64,000 bases of DNA from Trema orientale. Lineage: Eukaryota; Streptophyta; Magnoliopsida; Rosales; Cannabaceae. The stretch covers positions 288,904 through 352,903 of the forward strand of contig JXTC01000162.1 of NCBI GenBank assembly GCA_002914845.1, in the 5' to 3' direction. The notes below the pieces were generated by a model that saw only the letters and a program-made list of their open reading frames with translations, searched no databases and was not told the origin of the DNA. Positions 21,913 to 34,009 of the stretch are shown here, piece by piece (within the stretch, counting starts at the first letter, position 1; every line of letters starts with the position of its first letter). The position numbers and the translations under genes are program-made.

Positions 21913-22559
21913 GGGGCCGTTTGGTACAAAGTAATTTCAGTTTTCAGATTAATGGGAATGCTGAAGATGGTGATATGATTGTCTGATATCTAGAATAACT
22001 GTGTTTGGTTGTATACAATAATCTTGTCTATGATTCCTGGTATGTTAGATAACTGTGTTTGGTTGCGCATGGGAATGTGCTTAAATTAAAATTAAAAAAT
22101 AATTAAGAAATTAAATTACTTATAAAATGGGCGCGTCTACAGTAGGGGCGTCCCTGCGTAGGGCCCTGTCTATACACCGTTTGATGGGAATCTGTGTATA
22201 AACAGATTCTCGTTATTCCCCACAGATTCCCATCAAACGGTGTATAAAGGGTGGCCCTACGTAGGGGCGCCCCTACTGTAGCCCTCCCCTTATAAAATAA
22301 TAAAATTTGTCAGTATAAAATAAAATAATTTGCTATGGTTCTTAGGATGTCGTATTTTTTTTTTTTTTCATTTTTTAGGGTGGGTTTTAGATGGGGGTCA
22401 TTTGAAATCCACATGTTTTGGTAACTTTCAGATGACCCCCACTTAAGAGGATTTGATTCCCGAGGTGATTACTTTACTGGGTGTTAAAATGATACCAAAC
22501 ATGGGGATGCATTGAGATACCCATTCCCACCTAAAAATTACCCCGTACCAAACGGCCCC
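21913..22559. mobile_element. Tourist-like (PIF/Harbinger) MITE, 647 bp
   Basis: Terminal inverted repeats GGGGCCGTTTGGTAC (left) and GTACCAAACGGCCCC (right) are perfect over 15 bp. The element is flanked by TTA on both sides (21910-21912 and 22560-22562), the target duplication typical of PIF/Harbinger. An uninterrupted array unit (near 31665) shows the empty site as acttttaaaaccgtg with one TTA. The interior is non-coding and holds another nested element. Confidence 0.92.
22129..22289. mobile_element. Nested foldback MITE, 161 bp
   Basis: This lies inside the Tourist-like MITE. Arms of roughly 68 bp (tctacagtaggggcgtccct...ccgtttgatgggaatctgtg and its complement) form nearly the whole element around a short loop. 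A perfect 9-bp duplication TTATAAAAT flanks it (22120-22128 and 22290-22298), which suggests a Mutator-like origin. It is GC-rich, unlike its surroundings. Confidence 0.88.
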
Positions 22560-23268
22560 TTAAAACCGTGATTTCAATATTAGTTATAGTGTAGTTCATA
22601 TATCCATGCATTATCCCTATTCTATCAGTTTATTATTTCTGTTATTGATTGCTGCTGCAATTGCTCTCATGACTTTCTAATATTATTAGTATTTTCTGTA
22701 ATATAGTACTTTAAATATTAATATTACATAATTTTATCCTTATCAGGAATATTTATGATATCATTTCCCAATTTGCCTCTGTAATTGAAGAAGTAATGTA
22801 ATCCCTACGTTCTCTATCTCTTGTTTTGTTTTTCATCTTTTCTGTGTGGAGAATTCTAAATACAGTGAATCCTGATTCTGTTTCGTTTTTACTGTTACAG
22901 GATTTCTGGTGAAGAACAAGAGTTTGATCTTTTTTATATTCCTCTTTGTTATGTTTAGTTTATCCACTATTGTGATAATATTACTAAACATACATGCTGG
23001 GAAAGTGTAACAATTGTTGTTTATTTGTCCAAGATATTTTATTTTATTTGTCCTTAAATATTTTCTATAATTTCCTTTAATATTTGTTCATTCTTAAATT
23101 TTAGGGTTAAATTGTGAGTTGGAAATATGTAAAGAAAGGCTACTAGGTGGATTATGTCCTTATTTGGTGCGACAGCCAATCTGCATTTACGAGGACAACT
23201 CTCTTTCGCTTCACTCTGTCTTGGATTGACCCAATTTTGGACTCAGTTTGTTCCTCCTCCTTTCTCTC

Positions 23269-24736
23269 TGTTCGTGGTAATTCCTGAGTAATAAAATTAT
23301 GAGCTTATTTATGTGTTACTCAAAATATTAACACAGCTTAATTTATCATAAAACTCTAAGATGATATATATATATATAATATATAGGAAGATAGTTAGAT
23401 TTGTTAAAAATCAAACTACAATAGATAACTGAACCATAATGGAATGAAATGCAAGATACTTTATATATTGAAAACTATAATATAAAATAGTTGAAATATG
23501 GCTAAGGTTAGATTATTAGAATGCTAAAAGAGAATCTGATCATAAAATACTTAAAAGCGGAAGATAAATAATCAGCTATATAATAATTGAAATTACCAAG
23601 AACACTTATGTTGGGGCCTTTGAATGGCTCAACATTTATAGAGTTCTTTTAAGATGGAATGTATATACATATATGTAGAAATAAGAAATTGATGATGATG
23701 AAGTTAAAGAAATGTTGCTCTTTACAAGCTGACCAGAAATTAGATCATACTTATTGTGAGCTTAAGTGTATAAAGCATAACATATAAACATTTAGTGACC
23801 AAACTAAAGATGTATATGCATGCCCATGATGATCAGCTGCTATTTTAAACATATAAATAGATAAAAACAATATTTTAAGTAAAAGAGAGATGTGAAAACT
23901 TAGCTTAAAAGACACTAGGTCCGAAGAAAGAACTTATAACTGCTGTTGGTGACAAAACCCAGCTGATCATGCATGCAATGATGGAATGCAGATGTCCAGC
24001 CCGTAGATAAAATACTAGAATGAAATATTTAATATATAATCATGCTTTTAGATAACACATAGGAGGTTTAAAATCGTTTCTGGGCTGTCGAGTAGAACAA
24101 AATAGAGAATTAAAATAGCTTTTAGCAGCTGAAAACAGATTATTACGAGGAGCAAAGAGAGATAGATTGATTAGTATTTTGGGACTAAGAAATGCTCTAA
24201 AAGGGGGCTGGAATGTCTCCGCTTTTGCAAAGGAATGTAGAAGTATTTATAGGCTTTAAGACAATTATTAGCATGGGGAACAAAGGAATAAAAAGTGATG
24301 ATTGAGAGGGAAACATTCTACCAAGTGGCGAGTTTGTCTCCTCTAGTTTTTAGTAAAACAGAAGCTGCAGCTGGTATTTACACAATACTAGCTGCTAATC
24401 ACTCTTATATTTGCTAAACAATCCCTTAGGATCTAACAAATTTTCTTAGGATTCAATCCCTTGCTGACAGCTGGCTGGTTTCAGCTAGAAACCATGGATC
24501 AATACCAAAATACCACCTGGTTATGAGCTTGGTGTTTCTGCATGTAAACAATGATCAAACTCTTCTATTTTGCATAACTCAATCCTTCATCTAGAAATCT
24601 TTAAACGTATTCAGGATATAGGGTAAATACTCTACCCTAAAATACCTCTAGTATAGCTATCTTTTAATCTGATTTAAACTAATTAATCACATGTTTAATT
24701 CAATTTTACTACTATCTAGGGACTTACCCCAGAACA
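23269..24736 (-). repeat. LTR (3' end of the element in its own orientation)
   Basis: TG..CA-bounded direct repeat, the same length as the one at 27606-29073. Confidence 0.93.
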
Positions 24737-25250
24737 TTAAGTCCCCTGAGTTATGAGGAATGTGACCATTCCTCAGAACTCACTCGTTTTCTTGCTCTTT
24801 CTATTCAAATTTCTCCAAAACAATCATCATTCAGCTCATGATACAACATAATCACAAATATATAGTATGGTGTAAGATATAAGCAGGTTAATTCAGAATC
24901 ATAATAATCGTCAAATAATCCATTATATGGAACATGATATAAATTTGATGTTTTCACAATAAATTCTAAAGTTGACTCAATCAAGATAACCAAGTAGCAA
25001 AGTATTAATAACCATTAAAGGACTCGAAGTATCTCATACCTGATACTATTATTAGTACACCAAGCTGCTGCTCACAGATTAGTGCTTTTAATATATTTAC
25101 TTCTGAAATTGTACACATTAGTTGATAGGGTACTAAAAGTTTTGCATCTTTTAGTCCCCAGTCATTGATATATAACTATTTGTTCAAAGTATATAATTCT
25201 ATTAAGTGACTTTCAGAAATTACCTGGAGTTAACAAAGACTTTGAATGAT

Positions 25251-25667
25251 TGCCTAGGAGTACTAGGACTTTTGATTGATATGCCCAGGTGCACAAGGAC
25301 TTTTAAATGATTGATATGCCCAGGAGCACTGGGACTTCTGATTGATTTGCCCAGGAGCACCGGGACTTTATAAATAGTTGCTTGAGAGCATCAAGATTCT
25401 TGATAATTTGCTTGGGTGCACCAAGACTTAAATAGGTGCCTAGAAGTACTAGGAATTTAGTTGATTTGCCTAGGAACACTAAGACTTTAATATTTGATGT
25501 TTGCCTAGGAGCCACTAGGACTTTTGTTTGAAGTTTGATATTTGCCTAGGAGCTACTAGGACTTTTTGAAGTTGATGTGTGCCTAGGAGCCGCTAGGACT
25601 TTTGATTGATTTGCCCAGGATTACTGGGGCTTTATATGTTGCCTAGGATCCACTAGGAATTTTGAAG
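25251..25667. repeat. Thirteen small hairpin-forming tandem units
   Basis: Units of about 26-41 bp of the form gCCTAGgagc-aCTAGGactttt-gatt are strung head to tail. In most units two 5-nt words are exact complements around a 4-6 nt loop. Four different stem pairs occur: CCTAG/CTAGG, CCCAG/CTGGG, CTTGA/TCAAG and CTTGG/CCAAG. They lie in the untranslated part of the gag-bearing LTR element, between the end of gag and the 3' LTR. Confidence 0.85.
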
Positions 25668-26170
25668 TTGATATTAAGGTCCCAAATTCATGTTAACCTT
25701 TATTCTTTGTAGAGCCGTGATTACCTTCATATTTAAGGTATCATTTGAGCACATGAATTTAACGATGGAATCTTTGAGGGAACCACGTAAATACATAAAA
25801 TAGATATTTCATAAATTTTGAATTCAAAAAGTCCCCAGTATGGGGTATATCATTGATAATATGTATAAGGGTATTTCATTTTTTTTTTTTAAAAACATGT
25901 AGTACTTCCAAAACTTAATATTGGCTAAGGATAAAAGCTTACCTTACTCCAAATCTTTCGGAATACTTGGTTTGACTCTTGTTGCTCTATAGGGTCCCTC
26001 TAATGCTTACAGCTTGAAACTTTCTTCTTCTTTTACTTTAAAGCCACTTCTTTGATTGCCACCCTCCATTGTGACACACGTAATTACTTGACCTCCTTTC
26101 CATGGTTTGGAAAAGGATTGGTGTCTGCTAATTGCTTGTGTACCACTTCTCCCTTGCTAACCTTATAATA

Positions 26171-27442
26171 TTATTTTTTTCTAACTGCATAGCAATCCAG
26201 AGTGGAATGGCCTATCTTCTTATGAAATATGCAATATTTGGGATTTCTTTTTTCTTCTGGAGTAGGCGGGTTATCAACAGGCATATCTCTTAGTTCTCCA
26301 TCTTTCAACCATGCCTGGACTAAAGCTTCTTTCTGTTTTTTATTTAAAGGTATTTCAGGTGGGATTAAAGAACCACTGTTGTATTGCTCGACCACTGATA
26401 CTTCTCTTTTCCTTTTAAAAGTAGCCGACTTATTCCATTCGTCACCAGACCTACCTCTAAGAGCTTTTCTTCGTTCCTCAGCTACTGTGATTTCTGTTTG
26501 CTTTACTTTTTCCATAAGTTCAGCAAAGTTAGAAAGCATGTGATTCTCAATGTGAAGCCTGTACTCTGAGTCCATTCCTCGAATACATAATTTGATTAAC
26601 TGTGACTCTCCAATTATCTCCTCACAATCTAGAGCCTTTTCTTTGAATCTATTGACATAAGCCTTCAAAGATTCATCACTACTTTGTTTCTCGGAATAAA
26701 GATCAGTCAAAGTATATTTGGACTCTGAGACAAAAAATTTGGTGCAAAAGATTTCCACTAATTCATCCCAGTTTTTGATGCTACCAGCTGGCAAAGCAGC
26801 AAACCAAGAGTAGGCTCTATCTATAAGAGACTTAGAGAACTCTCTCATTCTTAAATCTTCATCCTCAGCATAGCTCCCTAAATCATCTATGAATCCTATC
26901 ACATGTTCTTTAGCATTTCCCCTCTTGCCATCAAACTTCCTAAACCTAGGATTAATGTAATCCTTGGGATAAGGCTTGGATAATATGCGAGCTAGATAAG
27001 GTGGCTGGAATTTGACCTTGTTAACCTCCTTACTGGTTGAATCTGTTTTGAGCAATTCAAGGATTTGTTCTTTTGTAAGATACTCGGGGCCCATTCCAGG
27101 AGTTGTAGTAACAAGAGTGTCTGCTGGAGATGCCATTGTGACTGGAGTAACATGAGTAGCAGGAGTTCCAGCTTGGACCAGTGGTGTGCTTGATCCTGCT
27201 ACATTCTGATTAGATGGACCAACATGAGAACTAGTGTTCCCATTTCCATTCAACACTCCGTTCCTACTCTTTAACATGACGACATCTTGTTGAAGACTTT
27301 CTAAAATCGCCATCATTCTACTCATTTGATCATTCTGTTGTACAGAACTCTCAACATTTGTTGGTGGTAAAGGTGGTGGTGGTGGTAAAGATGGTGGAAT
27401 AGGTGGTAGGTTTGGTGGATTAACCATCTTTCCCTCTCTCAA
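26171..27442 (-). CDS. gag of the Tat/Ogre-like LTR element
   Basis: This frame is open over 423 codons. It starts with a proline-rich N-terminus (PPNLPPIPPSLPPPPPLPP), goes on to a retrotransposon capsid domain (FDGKRGNAKEHVIGFIDDL, WDELVEIFCTKFF, LKAYVNRFKEKALDCEE) and ends with a zinc-knuckle-like YCIFHKKIGHSTLDC. In the family gag packages element RNA. Domain style and the primer site point to the Tat/Ogre branch, with Athila as the alternative. It is treated as part of a fossil element; whether it is expressed is unknown. Confidence 0.88.
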   Translation of the reverse strand: MREGKMVNPPNLPPIPPSLPPPPPLPPTNVESSVQQNDQMSRMMAILESLQQDVVMLKSRNGVLNGNGNTSSHVGPSNQNVAGSSTPLVQAGTPATHVTPVTMASPADTLVTTTPGMGPEYLTKEQILELLKTDSTSKEVNKVKFQPPYLARILSKPYPKDYINPRFRKFDGKRGNAKEHVIGFIDDLGSYAEDEDLRMREFSKSLIDRAYSWFAALPAGSIKNWDELVEIFCTKFFVSESKYTLTDLYSEKQSSDESLKAYVNRFKEKALDCEEIIGESQLIKLCIRGMDSEYRLHIENHMLSNFAELMEKVKQTEITVAEERRKALRGRSGDEWNKSATFKRKREVSVVEQYNSGSLIPPEIPLNKKQKEALVQAWLKDGELRDMPVDNPPTPEEKRNPKYCIFHKKIGHSTLDCYAVRKK

Positions 27443-27580
27443 AGAAAATTTTGTAGAAACAGATTAGAGAGGTTAAAACTGAAGAGAGTATTATACAAAC
27501 GAAAAGATGAAAATGATTCTAAGAAAACGATACAAAGCAGAACTCTATAAACATTGAGAAGATATAATCTTCCTTGGCCA

Positions 27581-27597
27581 TCCCCAGTGGAGTCGCC
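27581..27597 (-). other. Primer-binding site (tRNA-Arg type)
   Basis: Read on the minus strand the sequence is GGCGACTCCACTGGGGA, close to the primer site known for Ogre/Tat elements (complementary to the 3' end of a tRNA-Arg). It is 8 nt from the LTR. Confidence 0.7.
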
Positions 27598-27605
27598 TTT
27601 AAATA

Positions 27606-29073
27606 TGTTCGTGGTAATTCCTGACTAATAAAATTATGAGCTTACTTATGCGTTACTCAAAATATTAACACAGCTTAATTTATCATAAAACTCTAAGATA
27701 ATATATATATATATAATATATAGGAAGATAGTTAGATTTGTTAAAAATCAAACTACAATAGATAACTGAACCATAATGGAATAAAATGCAAGATACTTTA
27801 TATATTGAAAACTATAATGTAAAATAGCTGAAATATGACTAAGGTTAGATTATTAGAATGCTAAAAAAGAATCTGATCATAAAATACTTAAAAACAGAAG
27901 ATAAATAATCAGCTATATAATAATTGAAATTACTAAGAACACTTATGTTGGGGCCTTTGAATGGCTCAACATTTATAGAGTTCTTTTAAGATAGAATGTA
28001 TATACATGTATGTAGAAATAAGAAATTGATGATGATGAAGTTAAAGAAATGTTGCTCTTTACAAGCTGACCAGAAATTAGATCATACTTATTGTGAACTT
28101 AAGTGTATAAAGCATAACATATAAACTTTTAGTGATCAAACTAAAGATGTATATGCATGCCCATGATGATCAGCTGCTATTTTAAACATATACATAGATA
28201 AAAACAATATTTTAAGTAAAAGAGAGATGTGAAAACTTAGCTTAAAGGACACTAGGTCCGAAGAAAGAACTTATAACTGCTGTTGGTGACAAAATCCAGC
28301 TGATCATGCATGCAATGATGGAATGCAGGTGTCCAGCCTGTAGATAAAATACTAGAATGAAATATTTAATGTATAATCATGCTTTTAGATAACACATAGG
28401 AGGTTTAAAATCGTTTATGGGCTGTCGGGTAGAACAAAATAGAGAATTAAAATAGCTTTTAGCGACTGGAAACAGATTAGTACGAGGAGCAAAGAGAGAT
28501 AGATTGATTAGTATTTTGGGACTAAGAAATGCTCTAAAAAGGGGCTGGAATGTCTCCGCTTTTGCAAAGGAATGTAGAAGTATTTATAGGCTTTAAGACA
28601 ATTATTAGCATGGGGAACAAAGGAAGAAAAAGTGATGATTGAGAGGGGAACATTCTGTCAAGTGGCGAGTTTGTCTCCTCTAGTTTTTAGTAAAACAGAA
28701 GCTGCAGCTGGTATTTACACAATACCAGCTGCTAATCACTCTTATATTTGCTAAATAATCCCTTAGGATCCAACAAATTTCCTTAGGATTCAATCCCTTG
28801 CTGACAGCTGGCTAGTTTTAGCTAGAAACCATGGATCAATACCAAAATACCACCTGGTTATGGGCTTGGTGTTTCTGCTTGTAAACAATGATCAAACTCT
28901 TCTATTTTGCATAACTCAATCTTTCATCTAGAAACCTTTAAACGTATTCAGGATATAGGGTAAATACTCTACCCTAAAATACCTCTAGTATGGCTATCTT
29001 TTAATCTAATTTAAACTAATTAATCACATGTTTAATTTAATTTTACTACTATCTAGGGACTTACCCTAGAACA
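27606..29073 (-). repeat. LTR (5' end of the element in its own orientation)
   Basis: TG..CA-bounded direct repeat. The primer-binding site lies 8 nt inside it, on the left. Confidence 0.93.
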
Positions 29074-29436
29074 CACACTCTCTCTCTCTCTCTCTCTCTA
29101 TTACATTCTCGAGGAGTTTAAATTGCATGATTTCAGTGTCATCACTTATGGTAACTAAGATGAAAGTATGTTTCACTTTAAACTTTGAGTATAACCTATA
29201 AGATTCTACTTTGGAAACCGTGATATTAATATTTGTTATCGAGTGGTTCTTATATGCATGCGTTATCTATGTTCTATCAGTTTATTTTTTCAGTTGTTGA
29301 TTGGTATAGTATTTGCTGTCATGATTTTCTAATATATATTAATATTTTTTGTAATATTATTTTAAATATCAATATTACATCATTTAATACTTATCAATAT
29401 CATTTATGATATTGATTCCCAATTTACCTCTGTAAC

Positions 29437-31520
29437 TGAAGAGGTAATGTAATCCTTGCGTTCTCTTTCTCTGATTTATTTTTCATCTTTTTTATGTGAA
29501 GAATTTTTAATACAGTGAATCCTGATTCAGTTCTGTTTTTACTGTTATATGATTTATGATGAAGAACAAGAGTTCGATCCTTTTCGTATTCATCTACTAT
29601 TGTGATAATACTATTAAACATGCATGTTGGTAAAGAGTAACAATTGTTATTTATTTGTCCAAGATATTTTATTTTATTTGTCCCTAAATATTTTCTTTTG
29701 TTTTCTTTAGTATTTGTCCATTCTTAAATTTTAGGGTTAAATTATGAGTCGGGAATGTGTGTCAGAATGCTACTTGGTGGATTATGTCTTCATTTAGAGC
29801 GACAACCAACCTGCACTTACGTGGACATCTCTCTTTTACATCACTCTGTGTTATATTTGAAAAGTTAATGTGATCCCTACGTTCTCTATCTCTGATTTAT
29901 TTTTCATCTTTTCTGTGTGAAGAATTTTAAGTATAGTGAATCTTAATTCAGTTCTATGTTTACTGTTACAGGATTTCGGGTGAAGAATAAAAGTTTAATC
30001 CTTTTTGTATTCCTCTTTGTTATTTTTAGTTTATCCACTATTATCATAATACTACTAAAGATACATGCAGGAAAGAGTAATAATTATTTTTTATTTTTCA
30101 AGATATTTTATTTTATTTGTCTTTAAATATTCTTCTGTTTTCTTTAATATTTGTTCATTCTTAAATTTTGGGATTAAATTATGGCTCGAGAATGTGTGTA
30201 GGAATGCTACTCAGTGGAATATATCTTCATTGGAGCGACAACCAACCTGAACTAATGTGGACATCTCTCTTTTACTTCACTCTATCTTGTATTTGAAGAG
30301 TTAATGTAATCCATGCGTTCTCTATCTCTGATTTGTTTTTCGTCTTTTCTGTATGGAGAATTATAAAGCATTGAATCCTTATTCAGTTCTGTTTTTACTG
30401 TTACAGGATTTCTGNGGAAAGAGTAACAATTGTTGTTTATTTGTACAAGATAGTTTATTTTATTTGTCCTTAGATATTTTCTTTTGTTTTCTTTAATATT
30501 TTTTCATTCTTAAATTATAGAGTTAAATTATGACTCAGAAATGTGTGTAGGAAGGCTACTAGATGGATTATGTCTTTATTTGGAGTGACAGCCAACCTGC
30601 ACTTATGTGGACATCTCTCCTTCGCTTCACTACGTCTTGGATCGACCCAATTTTGGGACTCAGTTTGTTCCTTCTCCGCTCTCTCTCTCTCTCACACTCT
30701 AATATATTCCCATGGAGATTAAATTGCATGATTTCAATGTCATCACTTACGATAACTAAGATGAAAGTAGGTTACTTTTTAAATTACGAGTATAACCTGT
30801 AATATTCTACTTTCAAAACTGTGATTTCAATATTGGTTATCGTGTAGTTTATATATCCATGCACTATCCCTATATTAGTTTATTATTTCTGTTATTGATT
30901 GCTGCAGTATCTGTTCTCGTGACTTTCTAATATATACGAGTATTTTTCTGTACTATAGCACTTTAAATATCAATATTACATAATTTTATCCTTATCAGGA
31001 TAATTTATGATATCGATTCCCAATTTGCCTCTGTAATTAAAGAGGTAATGTAATATCGTGTTCTCTTTCTCTGAATTATTTTTCATCTTTTTTTTGTAAA
31101 GAATTTTTAATACAGTGAATCCTGATTTAGTTCTGTTTTTATTGTTACAGGATTTCTAGTGAAGAATAAGAGTTTGATCCTTTTTGTATTCCTTTTTGTT
31201 GTTTTTAGTTTATCCACTATTGTGACAATATTACTAAACGTACATGTTGGAAAAGAGTAACAATTGTTTTTTATTTGTCCAAGATGTTTTACTCTATTTG
31301 TCCTTAAATATTTCCTTTTGTTTTCTTTAATATTTGTTAATTCTTCAATTTTGGAGTTAAATTATGACTCAGGAATATGTATAGGAAGGCCACTAGATGG
31401 ACTATGTCTTCATTTGGAGCGACAGCCAACTTGCACTTACGAGGACATCTCTCCTTCGCTTTGCTGTGTCTTGGATAGACCCAATTTTGGGACTCAGTTT
31501 GTTCGTTCTCCTCTCTCTCT

Positions 31521-31557
<37 letters not shown>

Positions 31558-31905
31558 CCTAATACATTCTCAAGGATATTTAATTGTATGACTTCAATGT
31601 CATCACTTATGGTAACTAAGTTGAAAGTAGATTACACATTAAACTACGAGTATAAACTATAAGATTCCACTTTTAAAACCGTGATTTCGATATTAGTTAT
31701 CATGTAGTTCATATATCCATCCATGCATTATCCCTATTCTATCAGTTTATTATTTCTGTTATTGATTGCTGTAGTATTCGCTCTCATGACTTTCTAATAT
31801 ATATTAGTATTTTCCGTACTATAGTACTTTAAGTATCAATAGTACATAATTTTATCCTTATCAGGATAATTTATCATATCGATTCTCAATTTGCTTCTGT
31901 AATTA
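29437..31905 (+). repeat. Array block 2: short, short, full, full (SSFF)
   Basis: Short units start at 29437 and 29855 and full units at 30296 and 31040, the same order as block 1. The unit at 30296 is shortened at an N (30415). Neither the MITE nor the LTR element of block 1 is present, so both inserted after the blocks separated. Confidence 0.8.
30415..30415. other. Single N at a unit-shortening junction
   Basis: The N lies between gatttctg and ggaaagagtaac. In other full units about 100-130 bp separate these words. It probably marks a closed assembly gap in the tandem array. Confidence 0.8.
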
Positions 31906-34009
31906 AAGAGGTATTGTAATCTATGCGTTCTCTTTCTCTGATTTATTTTGCATCTTTTTTGTGTGAAGAATTCTTAGTACAGTGAATCATGATTCAGTTT
32001 TGTTTTACTGTTACAGGATTTCTAGTGAAGAACAAGAGTTTGATACTTTTTGTATTCTTCTTTGTTATTTTTAGTTTATCCACTATTGTGATAATACTAC
32101 TAAACATACATGCTGGGAAAGAGTAACAATTATTGTTTATTTGTCCAAGATATTTTACTTTATTTGTTCTTAAATATTTTCTTTTGTTTTCTTTAATATT
32201 TGTTCATTCTTAAATTTTAGGATTAAATTATGACTCGGGAATGTGTGTAGGAATACTACTCGGTAGATTACATCTTCATTTGTAGCGACAACCAACCTGC
32301 ATTTATGTGGATATCTCTATTTTACTTCACTTTGTCTTGTATTTGAGGAGGTAATGTAATCCCTACGTTCTTTATCTTTGGTTTGTTTTTCATCTTTTAT
32401 GTGTAGAGAAGTCTAAATACGGTGAATCCTGATTCAGATCTGTTTTCACTGTTGCAGGAGTTCTGGTAAAGAACAAGAGTTTTATCCTTTTTGTATTCCT
32501 CTTTTTTGTTTTTAGTTTAGCCACTATTGTGGTAATATTAATGATCATACTTGCTAGGAAAGAATAACAATTATTGTTTATTTGTCCAATATATTTTATT
32601 TTCGTTGTCCTTAAATATTTTCGTTAGTTTTCTTTAATTTTTGTTCATTCTTAAATTTTAGGGTTAAATTATTAGTTAGGAATATGTATAGGAAGGCTAC
32701 TAGGTGGATTATGTCCTTATATGGAGCAACAGCCAATATGCATTTATGAGGATAACTCTCTTTCACTTCACTGTGTCTTGGATTGACCCAATTTTTGGAA
32801 TCAGTTTGTTCCTCCTACTCCTCTCATTCTCTCTCTCTTCCTCCCTCTAAAACATTCTTGAGGAGATTAAATTGCGTGATTTCAATATAATCACTTATGG
32901 TAACTAAGAAGAAAGTAGGTTTCACTTTAAACTACGAGTATATCCTATAAGATTCTACTTTAAAAACCGTGATATCATTATTGGTTATCGTGTAGTTCAT
33001 ATATGCATGGATTATCCCTATTCTATCAGTTTACTCTTTCGGTTATTGATTGCTACGGTATCTGCTATCATGATTTTCTAATATATATTAGTATTTTCTG
33101 TACTATAGTATTTTAAATATCAATATTACATCATTTGATCCTTATCAGGATCATTTACAATATCGATTCCCAATTTGCCTCTACAATTGAAGAGGTAATA
33201 TAGTCCCCACATTCTCTATCTCTGGTTTGTTTTCATCTTTTCTGTATGGAGAAGTCAAAATACAATGAATCCTGATTCAGTTCTGTTTTCACTATTCTAG
33301 GAATTTTGGTAAATAACAAGAGTTCGATCTTTTTTGTATTCCTCTTTTTTGCTTTTAATTTATCTACTATTGTGATAATACTAAAAGTCATACTTGCTGG
33401 GAAAGAGTAACAATTGTTGTTTATTTGTCCAAGATATTTTATTTTATTTGTCCTCAAATATTTTATTTTGTTTTCTTTAATATTTGTTCATTCTTAAATT
33501 TTGAGGTTAAATTGTGAGTTGGGAATGTGTGTAGGAAGGCTACTAGGTGGAATATGTCCTCATTTGGAGTGAGCCAACCTTCATTTACGAGGATAATTCT
33601 ATTTCACTTCACTCTGTCTTGGATCGACCCTATTTTTGGATTCAGTTTCTTCTTTCTTCTCCTTCTCCTCTTCTCTCTTTTTCTCTACTACATTCTCGAG
33701 GAGATCATATTGCATGATTTCAATGTTATCACTTAGGGTAACTAAGGTGAAAGTAGGTTTCAGTTTAAACTATGAGTATTATCCTATACGATTCTACCTT
33801 GAAAACTGTGATATCAGTATTGGTTATCGTGTAGTTCATATATGCATACATTATCCCTATTCTATCAGTTATTGATTGTTACAGTATCTGCTACCATGAT
33901 TTTCTAATATGTATTAGTATTTTATGTACTATAGTATTTTAAATATCAATAATACATTATTTGATCCGATCATTTATGATATCGATTCCCAATTTGCCTC
34001 TGAAATTGC
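31906..34009 (+). repeat. Array block 3: short, full, full (SFF)
   Basis: Units start at 31906 (short, 440 bp), 32346 (full, 841 bp) and 33187 (full, 823 bp). Confidence 0.8.

Larger units (their letters stand above)
23269..29073 (-). mobile_element. LTR retrotransposon, Ty3/gypsy (Tat/Ogre-like), gag-bearing, without recognisable pol
   Basis: Two direct 1,468-bp LTRs (23269-24736 and 27606-29073) begin TGTTC and end GAACA. A minus-strand primer-binding site lies next to the right LTR, so the element reads leftward. The interior of about 2.9 kb holds a gag frame and an untranslated part with small tandem hairpin units; no protease, reverse transcriptase or integrase is recognisable, so it looks non-autonomous. 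The LTRs differ by roughly 2.5-3% by eye, which suggests an age of one to a few million years. It lies in the CT run of an array unit, where simple sequence hides any target duplication. Confidence 0.92.
20447..29436 (+). repeat. Array block 1: short, short, full, full (SSFF) plus insertions
   Basis: Short units start at 20447 and 20886 and full units at 21325 and 22786. The first full unit carries the 647-bp MITE and the second the LTR element. Without them the full units are about 811 and 846 bp, so the block is about 2.5 kb of array DNA. Confidence 0.8.

Noticed and set aside
23264-29078. Target-site duplication of the gag-bearing LTR element
   Set aside because: The flanks are ctctc and cacac within a dinucleotide run, so no duplication can be claimed.
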